Assembly (NCBI GenBank): GCA_012519455.1
Contig: JAAYQE010000116.1
Span: 1 to 50,811, forward strand
Source of the DNA: Syntrophomonadaceae bacterium
GTDB taxonomy: Bacteria; Bacillota; Ch66; Ch109
Direction: 5' to 3'
Length of the DNA: 50,811 nucleotides
The notes below the pieces were generated by a model. The model worked only from the letters and a program-made list of their open reading frames with translations, did not search any database and had not been told where the DNA came from. Shown in pieces: positions 24,602-32,642 of the stretch (positions within the stretch are counted from its first letter, which is position 1; each line of letters starts with the position of its first letter). The position numbers were made by a program, and so were the translations under genes.

Positions 24602-25861
24602 TTATCCCGCTTGGGAGTTAACCCGATTATTAAACGGATCTGGAAAATACTGTAACATAGTTAAAATCGGGGTAGGAGCAGTATGCCCTAGCCCACAAAA
24701 GGAAGCCTGGGTCATTATCCACATCAAACGTTCTAGCGTTTCTAAGTCCTGCCTACTGCCTTGGCCTCGACTTATTTTTTCTAGTAACCGATGCAGCTGA
24801 AAAGTCCCTTCCCGGCACGGTGTACACTTACCACAAGATTCATGTTTAAAAAAGCTAGCAATGGTTACAGCCAGATCGACCAGATCCCGGGTTTCATCCA
24901 CAACCAGTACGGCCCCGGAACCCAAGGTGCCTCCAACAGCGGCCATAGAATCTAGATCGGCCGGGGTATCTAGTAAACTTTCGGGTAAAAAGGCCCCTGA
25001 AGTACCGCCCACCTGAACAGCTTGCAGCTTTTTCCCTCCAGCTACGCCGCCACCAAAATCGTAGACTAGCTCTCGGAGCGTTACATCGGTTGGTACTTCA
25101 CAGAAACCTTTTCGGGCCACGTCCCCGGTTAAAGTGAAAATCTTAGTTCCTGGATAACGAGAAGCACCGATTTGCTGGTAAGCGGTAGCTCCGTGTTCGA
25201 TAATCCAGGGTACCGCGGCCAAGGTCTCTACGTTATTTACAACCGTGGGTTTTCCCCATAGACCAGCTACCCCGGGGAAAGGGGGCTTGGAGCGGGGTTC
25301 GCCTCGTTTACCTTCCAGTGATTCGATTAGGGCGGTTTCTTCGCCGCAGATATAGGCGCCGGCCCCCATGCGTACTTCAACATCAAAACTAAAGTTGCTC
25401 TCGAACCGGTTGGTCCCTAGTAATCCCTTTTCTCGGGCTTGTTCTATGGCCCGCTTTAAGCGTTTGACAATATAGGGGTATTCTCCCCGACAGTAGATGT
25501 AACCCTTACTTGCGCCTACGGCGTAGCCGGCTATGGCCATCCCCTCCAGGACTAAATGAGGGTCTCCCTCCATAATTAGCCGGTCTTTAAAGGTGCCGGG
25601 CTCGCCTTCGTCGGCATTGCAAATGATATACTTTTGCTCCGCCGGGGTTTGTAGGGTAAACCCCCATTTGATCCCGGCCTTAAATCCGGCTCCTCCTCGT
25701 CCCCGCAGGCCAGCATCTTTTACCGCTTGCACAATGGCGGCGGGTGGCTGACTCAGGGCTTTTTGGAGTGATTGATAGCCTCCATGTTCCAGGTAATCCT
25801 CTATTTGGTCCGGATCGATTAAGCCGTAGTGCTTAAGGCTGATCCGCTTTTCTTCCCGCAT
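24602..25861 (-). CDS. hydB: NADH-linked [FeFe] hydrogenase, flavin subunit HydB (NuoF-like, short form)
   Basis: NAD(H)- and FMN-binding subunit. Seen are the NuoF signatures GLRGRGGAGFKAGIKW, ICNADEGEPGTFKDR, GAGAYICGEETALIES and the cluster motif SCGKCTPCREGT with a distal Cys (FCGLG). At 419 residues it is only the 51-kDa-like core. The N-terminal thioredoxin-like domain and C-terminal double [4Fe-4S] domain known from bifurcating HydB (about 600 residues) are both missing. That points to a non-bifurcating NADH-dependent enzyme as described for Syntrophomonas. It starts at ATG 25861, 16 bases after hydC. Confidence 0.93.
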   Translation of the reverse strand: MREEKRISLKHYGLIDPDQIEDYLEHGGYQSLQKALSQPPAAIVQAVKDAGLRGRGGAGFKAGIKWGFTLQTPAEQKYIICNADEGEPGTFKDRLIMEGDPHLVLEGMAIAGYAVGASKGYIYCRGEYPYIVKRLKRAIEQAREKGLLGTNRFESNFSFDVEVRMGAGAYICGEETALIESLEGKRGEPRSKPPFPGVAGLWGKPTVVNNVETLAAVPWIIEHGATAYQQIGASRYPGTKIFTLTGDVARKGFCEVPTDVTLRELVYDFGGGVAGGKKLQAVQVGGTSGAFLPESLLDTPADLDSMAAVGGTLGSGAVLVVDETRDLVDLAVTIASFFKHESCGKCTPCREGTFQLHRLLEKISRGQGSRQDLETLERLMWIMTQASFCGLGHTAPTPILTMLQYFPDPFNNRVNSQAG

Positions 25862-25877
25862 TGCTTGGCCCCCCTCT

Positions 25878-26333
25878 TTATTGTGGCTGCCGGTATTGCG
25901 CCAAAATTTCTTTTACTTTAGCTGACGTCAGATCCCCATAAGGTTCCCCGTTGATGGTTATCACCGGGGTTTCAGCACAGACACCTACGCATTCCGTGAA
26001 TTCTAAGGTAAAAAGCTGGTCCGGGGTAGTTTCTCCCATCCGAATCGCTAATTCCTCTTCTAGCGTTTTAACCACTTCGGCGGCTCCCTTTACGTGACAA
26101 GGGGCACTCTTGCAAATCCGAATGATATACTGGCCCCGAGGTTTTAAGGACAGATAGCTATAAAAACTGGCTATTCCATAAGCCCTAGCCAAGGGTACCT
26201 CAAAAGCTTTGGCCAAACGCCGTAAGGCCTCCTCGGGAATATAGGCATACTCGTCCTGCACCGCATGAAAGGCCTCGATCAGCCCTCCCGGTACTTTTTG
26301 ATACTGATCAACAATCGCCTGAAGTTTATCCAA
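25878..26333 (-). CDS. hydC: NADH-linked [FeFe] hydrogenase, small subunit HydC (NuoE-like)
   Basis: A 151-residue thioredoxin-like [2Fe-2S] protein of the NuoE family. The ligands are in ICKSAPCHVKGA and FTECVGVCAETPVI. It passes electrons within HydABC. The start is TTG at 26333, well placed behind GGGAGGTGAGG. It is first in hydC-hydB-hydA, and a copy of the recurrent AGGA-N11-TGTCGAA element ends 42 bases before the start. No Rex-type operator was recognised. Confidence 0.94.
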   Translation of the reverse strand: MDKLQAIVDQYQKVPGGLIEAFHAVQDEYAYIPEEALRRLAKAFEVPLARAYGIASFYSYLSLKPRGQYIIRICKSAPCHVKGAAEVVKTLEEELAIRMGETTPDQLFTLEFTECVGVCAETPVITINGEPYGDLTSAKVKEILAQYRQPQ

Positions 26334-26374
26334 TTTACCTCACCTCCCGGATGAATCCATGAATCCCTTTGTAT

Positions 26375-26398
26375 TTCGACATAAAAATTAATTGTCCT
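26375..26398 (-). repeat. Recurrent 24-bp element AGGACA-N11-TGTCGAA (copy G)
   Basis: Copy in the 267-base gap between cbiO and hydC, oriented toward hydC. The remaining gap holds the cbiO terminator and AT-rich sequence only. Confidence 0.55.
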
Positions 26399-26481
26399 AC
26401 TATGTACCAAAATTAACTTGAAATAGCACCGTATATGAACTATGTTTTCCTTTACCGGACGTGGTTTTAGTTGGTTTTTAG

Positions 26482-26520
26482 CAAAAGAAAAACCAGCCTC
26501 ATCTAACGCAACGCTGGTTT
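26482..26520 (-). terminator. Hairpin AAACCAGC/GCTGGTTT between hydC and the cbi operon
   Basis: An eight-pair stem followed on the minus strand by TTCTTTTGC. It lies just past the cbiO end and should stop the nickel/cobalt transporter transcript. Confidence 0.7.
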
Positions 26521-26600
26521 CCTCCACGCCTCTCAACCCATTAAAATAACGCGGTTTATTTACGCCGGCCTAAAATCTTCGCCGGTTAACTGTCTACTCC

Positions 26601-27464
26601 TTATTCTCCGCCGGTTCGAATCAAATGCTCTAAGGTACTGATTCCTTCTTCCACCGATAAGGGTATCTTAAGAAGTTCCGGCCGTTTCTGTTTTTTCACC
26701 CCTAAGAAAACCTGGCTCACTAGTGGCAAGCGTAAGTTTACTTGATGCATCATTTTTTCCTCTAGCAATAACTCTGGACCCCCAGAAGCGTAAATCATTC
26801 CCTCTTGTAAAATAATCACCTGATCCGCCCAGGCGGCCGCAGTATCTACATCATGCGTTGCGATCACCAAGGTAGTTCCCTTTTGATTTAAGTAATTTAG
26901 AATAGCAAAGACTTCCCGCTGCCCGGCTGGATCTAGATAGGCCATCGGTTCATCGACCACAATTATTTGGGGATCCATAGCAAGAACCCCGGCAATAGCT
27001 ACCCTCTTTTTTTCTCCATAACTTAAACGATGCGGTGCTTTCTGACGGTATTTCCACATATCCACAATTTTTAAGGAATTTTCCACCCGACGGTTTATTT
27101 CGGCGGTAGATAACTTCAAATTACGGGGCCCAAAGGCTACGTCTTCCCATACCGAACTAGCAAAAATTTGATCATCAGGATCTTGAAAAACCAACCCTAC
27201 CTGAATTTTAGCCCAAAGTTCATTGTCCCGGTTTAAAACCTGACCGTCAATCATTACCTGGCCTCTTTGAGGCAAATAGGTGGCATTAAAATAAAGTAAT
27301 AACGTGGATTTGCCCGCTCCATTAGGGCCCAATACTGCGGTCCGGCTGCCCGCTGCAATCGACAAGTTTATATTCTGCAAAGCTAGGGTATTGTCCGGAT
27401 AAGTGTGATAGAGACCCATGATTTCAATAATATTAATCGGGATCGGATTTTCAGCCATTACCAT
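26601..27464 (-). CDS. cbiO: ECF nickel/cobalt transporter ATPase (CbiO/NikO)
   Basis: ATP-binding subunit of an energy-coupling-factor metal importer. Walker A GPNGAGKST, Q-loop VGLVFQDPDDQ, signature LSYGEKKR, Walker B IIVVDEPMAYLDP and the switch THD are intact. The length is 287 residues. The last gene of cbiM-cbiN-cbiQ-cbiO. With a [NiFe] hydrogenase operon next to it, nickel is the likelier cargo, but cobalt for corrinoids cannot be excluded from sequence. The second Met (codon 3) is an alternative start. Confidence 0.93.
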   Translation of the reverse strand: MVMAENPIPINIIEIMGLYHTYPDNTLALQNINLSIAAGSRTAVLGPNGAGKSTLLLYFNATYLPQRGQVMIDGQVLNRDNELWAKIQVGLVFQDPDDQIFASSVWEDVAFGPRNLKLSTAEINRRVENSLKIVDMWKYRQKAPHRLSYGEKKRVAIAGVLAMDPQIIVVDEPMAYLDPAGQREVFAILNYLNQKGTTLVIATHDVDTAAAWADQVIILQEGMIYASGGPELLLEEKMMHQVNLRLPLVSQVFLGVKKQKRPELLKIPLSVEEGISTLEHLIRTGGE

Positions 27465-27522
27465 TTATACCTCTCCTACTAAAAGTCAACTGACTCGTGT
27501 CTGCCAGCAATTCTCGTACGAA

Positions 27523-28311
27523 TTATAACAGTAAACCCCGATCAAATAAAATCATCACCAGACTAAAAAGGAGCAATAAGCCTGCCGAGCCAAATTGACC
27601 CACGGTCAGGGACTTTTCCTCTAATAGATAAATCTCACCTGTATAACCTCGCGCTAACATGGCCCGGTATACCCGTTCCGCCCGGTCATAAGAACGAATT
27701 ACGAGAACCCCTAATACTTGTCCTACAGCACGAACGGTTTCTCTATTCCATAGATTCTTACCCATGACAAAACCCCGGTTTCGCTGCGCCCTGCGTAAAT
27801 TTTCCATTTCCTCCACCAACAAGGTCCCATAACGCCCGGTAAATTGAATGATCTCTAATATAAGACCAGGTACCCCCAAACGTCGTAATGCCCACAGGGT
27901 TTTTTCCCAACTAGTGGTACTAATTACCGTAATCCCAATCGTTGCCGCTCCCCAAAAACGCAATCCAATTATAGCGCTCCGAATTAACCCCTCCTGAGTA
28001 AGCGTTAACCGTCCCACGGGAGTCGATATACCCCCGATTACGTTTCCCGGTACCCAGAACACCAACGGTAAAATTACGATCAAGGCAAAAGGCAAAATCC
28101 GGGCAAAGGCAGATAAGTATTGTTTAACTGTAAGCCGGCCTAAACTAAAGGCGATGCCGATCAAAAACAAATCCAGCGCTAAAATTATCATGATTTGCTG
28201 TAAGGCGGTCAGAACTAAAATCAAAATCAAAGCACCCACCAGTTTAAGTCGACTGTCCGTACGGGCTAAAAGAGAATCGCGGTTTATCTCTCCTGGTCCA
28301 TTTCTTAACAA
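27523..28311 (-). CDS. cbiQ: ECF nickel/cobalt transporter transmembrane protein (CbiQ/NikQ)
   Basis: Transmembrane T-component with about five helices and the two coupling motifs of the family, seen as RRAQRNRGF and YRAMLARGYTG, that contact the ATPase. The open frame starts at 28368, overlapping cbiN. However, GGGAGG ends nine bases before a TTG at 28311, so I prefer that start, giving 262 residues beginning LLRNGPGEINRDS. It lies between cbiN and cbiO. Confidence 0.9.
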   Translation of the reverse strand: MLRNGPGEINRDSLLARTDSRLKLVGALILILVLTALQQIMIILALDLFLIGIAFSLGRLTVKQYLSAFARILPFALIVILPLVFWVPGNVIGGISTPVGRLTLTQEGLIRSAIIGLRFWGAATIGITVISTTSWEKTLWALRRLGVPGLILEIIQFTGRYGTLLVEEMENLRRAQRNRGFVMGKNLWNRETVRAVGQVLGVLVIRSYDRAERVYRAMLARGYTGEIYLLEEKSLTVGQFGSAGLLLLFSLVMILFDRGLLL

Positions 28312-28333
28312 AATCCTATACCTCCCGATAGAT

Positions 28334-28630
28334 CTAACCAATAGTTTTCCGGCTAACCAAATTTCCAATTAAAATGGTAAAACCTAGGGTTATCAATACC
28401 CCTATTCCTCCCGCCAGGGCCGTAGCTACTGCCTCATTCTCAATTCCGGGCATAAGATAATCAGGGATAAGACCTGCAAATAAATTCTCCGCTCGGTCGA
28501 TAAAGGCCTGATCCTCGGCCACCCGTTCTAGACCGTCCGGGTTGGAAGAGGCCCAGGGGGATACCAAGATTCCCAGAATTAAAGCTAAAACTAACCAACC
28601 GATTATTTTCCGATTGCCGATGGTACTCAT
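28334..28630 (-). CDS. cbiN: CbiN/NikN-like subunit with PDGLE domain
   Basis: A small membrane protein of about 98 residues with an N-terminal and a C-terminal helix around an extracytoplasmic loop. The loop contains NPDGLERVAED, the PDGLE motif of the auxiliary subunit in cobalt/nickel ECF importers. The frame opens at a GTG at 28642. The ATG at 28630 lies eight bases after GAGGTG and is preferred. It is tightly packed behind cbiM. Confidence 0.85.
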   Translation of the reverse strand: MSTIGNRKIIGWLVLALILGILVSPWASSNPDGLERVAEDQAFIDRAENLFAGLIPDYLMPGIENEAVATALAGGIGVLITLGFTILIGNLVSRKTIG

Positions 28631-28643
28631 TGCCTCAATCACC

Positions 28644-29270
28644 TCAAACTTTCACGATCTCTTCGGCCCATTTTTCCCGGGTATTCCAAACATACATTAA
28701 AACGGCCGTCGTAATAACCCCTTCGCCGATGCCAATAATCAAATGCCAGTACACCATGGCCGGTAGGACGACTACAAAAGGTAATCCCGAAAGCGCTAGT
28801 TCCAGCGCACAAGCGATAGCCGCAAATAAAACTGAGGCCCAGGAAGCGACAAAAGCTGCAACCATCCGGGGAGACCGGATACGTAGAAAAAACTGATAAA
28901 CAGCATAACCTCCCCAAGGGGCGATCACAGCCATGTTTAAAAGGTTAGCGCCTAGCGCGCTGATCCCCCCATCCATAAAAACCAGGCCCTGGATAAGTAG
29001 AATAGAGGTCATAATTAAACTGGCGGTCCAAGGGCCCAATAAAACTGCTAGTAAAGCCGCTCCAATCAAATGACCGGAAGTCCCTCCGATGATCGGAAAG
29101 TTTAACATCTGAGCGGCAAAGACAAAGGCAGACATTACCCCCATTAGTGGTACCTGTTTACGATCTAACTTTTGACCCACCTTGGATACGGCTTGCTTCA
29201 AGGCTACGATCGAAACGGCCGCACTACCTAAACAAGTGGGTAAATTAAGGAATCCATCTGGAATATGCAT
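28644..29270 (-). CDS. cbiM: ECF nickel/cobalt transporter substrate-binding protein (CbiM/NikM)
   Basis: S-component that captures the metal. Family structures show Ni/Co bound by the N-terminal Met amine, His2 and a later His. The mature start must therefore be MHIPDGFL, which fixes the start at the third codon of the open frame (29270). The second site is visible in NFPIIGGTSGHLIG. Six to seven hydrophobic segments follow. First gene of cbiMNQO. The gene faces the hypE terminator across a 330-base gap. Confidence 0.93.
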   Translation of the reverse strand: MHIPDGFLNLPTCLGSAAVSIVALKQAVSKVGQKLDRKQVPLMGVMSAFVFAAQMLNFPIIGGTSGHLIGAALLAVLLGPWTASLIMTSILLIQGLVFMDGGISALGANLLNMAVIAPWGGYAVYQFFLRIRSPRMVAAFVASWASVLFAAIACALELALSGLPFVVVLPAMVYWHLIIGIGEGVITTAVLMYVWNTREKWAEEIVKV

Positions 29271-29436
29271 AACCATCTCTCCATTTCCTGAATTGGGGTT
29301 TAGGTTAAATTAAGCATCGTTTAGGTCACTATTCTTCCATGTTTAAGATTTACCTTAATGCGTGCTACTAATTAGCCATAGCTCACCCCTTTGGTAACAT
29401 TTTTATTCTTTTTCGTACTACTAGATTACATACAAA

Positions 29437-29460
29437 TTCGTGCTGTTTAAAAAAAATCCT
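29437..29460 (-). repeat. Recurrent 24-bp element AGGATT-N11-GCACGAA (copy D)
   Basis: Copy upstream of cbiM, with two mismatches in the right half. The 325-base gap 29277-29601 otherwise holds a palindromic terminator and no gene; no cobalamin riboswitch or NikR palindrome was seen. Confidence 0.45.
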
Positions 29461-29500
29461 GCTACTACTGAATAATTTATCTAAAAATTTTTATAGGCAA

Positions 29501-29532
29501 ATTAAAACCCGGGTAATTACCCGGGTTTTAAT
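29501..29532. terminator. Perfect 32-bp palindrome acting as terminator of the hyp operon
   Basis: ATTAAAACCCGGGTAA followed by its exact reverse complement, no loop bases beyond the centre. Ends of the palindrome provide the T-tract on either strand. It closes the hypE end and sits upstream of cbiM. Confidence 0.75.
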
Positions 29533-29601
29533 CTGCCCTCTCTCTAAATCTGGTTTATTTTTGGCGAGAAAAACCAATTCCTCTCTATCTTTCCTCCTCC
29601 C

Positions 29602-30612
29602 TTAACAAATACGGGGGAGCAATTCTCCTTCTAACATACCCAAAACGCGTTCTGCACCTAACGCAGTGCGAAGCAGTACTATTCCCCTAGGCGCCTCCTG
29701 TACCTCCCCGATCCGACATGCATTCTGCCCTTCCGGTATTTGCTGTAAAACAGACAACATTTCATCGGCTCGGTCAGGACTAACAATCGCCACTAATTTA
29801 CCTTCATTAGCCAGATACAAAGGATCCATTCCCAACATCGCGCATCCCCCTTGTACCGCCGGCAGTACGGGAATGCGGTCTTCTTCTACCTTTAAACATA
29901 CCGCTCCCTGTTGCGCCAATTCGTTCAAAGTAGTAGCTAATCCCCCTCGGGTCGGATCCCGCATACACCGTACTGCGGTTGGATCTACCTTTAATAAGGC
30001 TTGAGCCAAACGTAAGACCGAACCGCAATCACTTTTTACCGGGGTCGAAAAAGCTAAACCTTCCCTTTGCGCTAAAATAGCCAAGCCATGATCCCCCAAG
30101 GTTCCACTGATAATTATTTGGTCCCCCGATTGAACTTGACCTGGGGATAAATTGATCCCGGCCGGGACCAAACCAATTCCGGCGGTATTGATAAATAGCT
30201 TATCTACCTGGCCCCGACCTACGACTTTCGTATCCCCGGTCACCACTTCGACCCCAATTTGGGAAGCAGCCTGACGCATGGAAGTAACAATGGTCTTAAG
30301 TTCCGACAGAGAAAATCCTTCTTCAATAATAAACCCGGCACTAAGGTAGCGGGGAATGGCACCGCTAACGGCTAAATCGTTGACCGTTCCGTACACCGCC
30401 AAACAACCAATATCTCCCCCCGGAAAAAAAATGGGATCAATAACAAAAGAATCAGTGCTAAAAGCCAAGCGCCCTTCCGAAGGTAAATCCAAGATCGCGG
30501 CATCCAACAACTGATCTAAACGAGGATTACTCAATTGAGCCCGGAATACTTCGTTAATTAGTTCGTGGTGTAGCCTTCCCCCACTACCGTGAGCCAGGAC
30601 GATATTATCCAT
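29602..30612 (-). CDS. hypE: Hydrogenase maturation protein HypE
   Basis: HypE dehydrates its carbamoylated C-terminal Cys to a thiocyanate and delivers cyanide for the Fe(CN)2CO centre. The protein has the normal 336 residues and ends in PRIC, so the essential C-terminal Cys is present. Conserved parts are AHGSGGRLHHELI, STDSFVIDPIFFPGGDIG, GTVNDLAVSGA, VTGDTKVVGRG and RDPTRGGLATTLNE. It is the last gene of the hyp operon, separated from hypD by a signalling gene. Confidence 0.96.
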   Translation of the reverse strand: MDNIVLAHGSGGRLHHELINEVFRAQLSNPRLDQLLDAAILDLPSEGRLAFSTDSFVIDPIFFPGGDIGCLAVYGTVNDLAVSGAIPRYLSAGFIIEEGFSLSELKTIVTSMRQAASQIGVEVVTGDTKVVGRGQVDKLFINTAGIGLVPAGINLSPGQVQSGDQIIISGTLGDHGLAILAQREGLAFSTPVKSDCGSVLRLAQALLKVDPTAVRCMRDPTRGGLATTLNELAQQGAVCLKVEEDRIPVLPAVQGGCAMLGMDPLYLANEGKLVAIVSPDRADEMLSVLQQIPEGQNACRIGEVQEAPRGIVLLRTALGAERVLGMLEGELLPRIC

Positions 30613-30720
30613 TAAGCTCCTCCTTTCTATACTGTTTCCGTAAAAAATTAAGATTCCGCTAAAGTAAAATGGGTGGTGTAAGGGATGAGGTCTTTTACCG
30701 CTAATGGGCGCTGATTATGA

Positions 30721-32586
30721 TCAACGGGACCATGTATCAATAAATTTTTCCACTAATCCCGGATCAAACTGAGTACCGGCGCCGCGCCGTAATTCAGCAA
30801 AAGCCTCCTCTCGGGAAAGAGCCGGGCGATAAGGCCGGCCACTAAGCATCACTTCAAAAGCTTCGGCAATAGCGCAAATCCGGCAAAGCAACGGAATCTC
30901 TTCTCCTTTTAACCCCGAAGGATAGCCTTCCCCATTCCACCACTCATGGTGTTTAAGAATATATTCAGCAATTGAAACTAATTCCAAGTTGCCTAGGGCT
31001 AAACGGTAACCAATCTCCGCGTGTTTCTGCATTTCCAACCGTTCTTCTGAAGTTAAGCGGTGCGGTTTCATTAAGATACGTTCAGGTACCCCTACCTTAC
31101 CCAAATCATGATAATTGGCTAAAAGCCGCAGTTCATGGACCCGATGTTCGGGCAGGCGCAATACCGCAGCCAGGCGTAGCGCCATTTGCTGAATTCGCTC
31201 TCCATGACCCTCGGCCAGATAATCTAGCGTATCTAAGGCCCGGGTAAATTTCTGTACCATCGCTTGTCGTACACTATCCAGCCGGCTAGTTTTTTCTTGA
31301 TACATATGGTTTTCTGCTTCCTGAAAAAGATCCGTCATACTTTTCGCGGCGGCGCCCCGAAAAGCAAAACCTACCGCAGCGCTAAATAACAATTTTCCCT
31401 CTTGATCGTTATAGCGATCAACGGTTTCCAATATTCGCCGGCGAAACCGCTCCAGTACTGGGCGACTGGTGTTGGCCAGTAAAATGGCCATTTCATTTCC
31501 CCCTACCCGAGCCAGAATATCGGTTTCTCCAGAACACTTGGTGATCGCTTCCGCCGTTTTAACCAGCAAAATATCTCCGGTTTCATAACCTAGGGTTTCA
31601 TTAATAAAGCGTAAGCCGTCCACCGCAACCATAATTATACCTGCCGGACTAAATCTAATATTTTGTAAACGTTGTAATTCCTCTAAAAAGTAAGCGCGAT
31701 TATAAAAACCAGTTAGCGAATCCCGCAAACTAAGTTGCGGTAAATGTCCATCTAATCGTCTTTCTTTAGAAATATCCCGGATCGATTCAATCGCCCCGGC
31801 CAAATTATTCTCTCGGTCATAAAAGCGGGTTGCCTTTACCCAAAGAAAGACCGATTTACCTTTAAGCCGCGGCACCGTAGTTTCAGCTACCACGCTGTTA
31901 TTCTCCATTTGTAAGAAATAGTATTCCTTTTCTAAATTCTCATCCGCTTGCAATAATAGATCGGCGAGCATGGGGCGCCGATTACCGTAAAAAGGAATAG
32001 CATATTCATATTTTCCTTTTCCCAGGATCTTTTCCGCCCGGACCCCGGTCATTTCCTCCATCAACCGATTCCAAGCTATCACTTTCCCCTCGCAATCAAT
32101 TACCATCGTCGCGTCCGGGAGATAATAGATAATATCGGCCCATTGTGGTTCCGGCTGTCTTTGGTCTGCTTCTTTTAAATGCTTCGTCTTTTTTTCTTGC
32201 TCCCGCCACCATAGAATCCGGTGCTTTAATAAGGCCGAATTAAAAGGTTTTGAAAAAAAATCGACCACACCGGCAGCAAAAGCCATTTCTATAGATTGAT
32301 CGTCGTCCAGCCAGGTTACCATGATTACCGGGAGGGATTTCTCCTTTACCGTATTTTGTAAACGACGACAAAGTTGGAAACCGTCTTCTCCCTTCAAGAT
32401 CACTTCTAATAAGATCAAGTCGGGCTTCCAGGATGAACAAAGAGCCAAGGCCTCCTCTCCACTGGCTGCCTCCCTTACTTCCGCCTCTTCCCGCTCTAAA
32501 ACATAACGTAATTTAAGTCGACTAGTGGCCTCCGCATCAATTACCAGGATTCTGTATTTCTCCAGATCGGTGATTTTTCCTTCCAT
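30721..32586 (-). CDS. Response-regulator-like REC-PAS-GGDEF(degenerate)-HD-GYP protein
   Basis: A 621-residue cytoplasmic signalling protein. The receiver domain (1-125) has Glu61 in PDLILLEV where the phosphorylated Asp is expected; the Lys of SKPF and the Thr of MVTW are kept. A PAS domain follows (about 145-265), then a GGDEF domain reading GGNEM, probably inactive as a cyclase. Last comes an HD-GYP domain (HDLGKVG, QKHAEIG, KHHEWWNGEGYP) with Glu instead of Asp in AIAEAFEV. It should be a c-di-GMP phosphodiesterase or sensor. It lies inside the hyp operon, 56 bases after hypD and 108 before hypE. Confidence 0.88.
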   Translation of the reverse strand: MEGKITDLEKYRILVIDAEATSRLKLRYVLEREEAEVREAASGEEALALCSSWKPDLILLEVILKGEDGFQLCRRLQNTVKEKSLPVIMVTWLDDDQSIEMAFAAGVVDFFSKPFNSALLKHRILWWREQEKKTKHLKEADQRQPEPQWADIIYYLPDATMVIDCEGKVIAWNRLMEEMTGVRAEKILGKGKYEYAIPFYGNRRPMLADLLLQADENLEKEYYFLQMENNSVVAETTVPRLKGKSVFLWVKATRFYDRENNLAGAIESIRDISKERRLDGHLPQLSLRDSLTGFYNRAYFLEELQRLQNIRFSPAGIIMVAVDGLRFINETLGYETGDILLVKTAEAITKCSGETDILARVGGNEMAILLANTSRPVLERFRRRILETVDRYNDQEGKLLFSAAVGFAFRGAAAKSMTDLFQEAENHMYQEKTSRLDSVRQAMVQKFTRALDTLDYLAEGHGERIQQMALRLAAVLRLPEHRVHELRLLANYHDLGKVGVPERILMKPHRLTSEERLEMQKHAEIGYRLALGNLELVSIAEYILKHHEWWNGEGYPSGLKGEEIPLLCRICAIAEAFEVMLSGRPYRPALSREEAFAELRRGAGTQFDPGLVEKFIDTWSR

Positions 32587-32642
32587 GCATCGATCACCTC
32601 TTTCCCGGTTCTAAATCTACATTCAGTTTGCCTTATAAGGAT

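Noticed and set aside
26334-26600. A Moco-type riboswitch or Rex operator before hydC
   Set aside because: CUCCGAGCC and GGCCGATAGGG are absent, and no TTGTTAA-type palindrome was found.
29277-29500. Cobalamin, NiCo riboswitch or NikR site upstream of cbiM
   Set aside because: None of the conserved blocks I know for these (for example GCCACTG, or GTATGA with an inverted copy) could be found in the leader.
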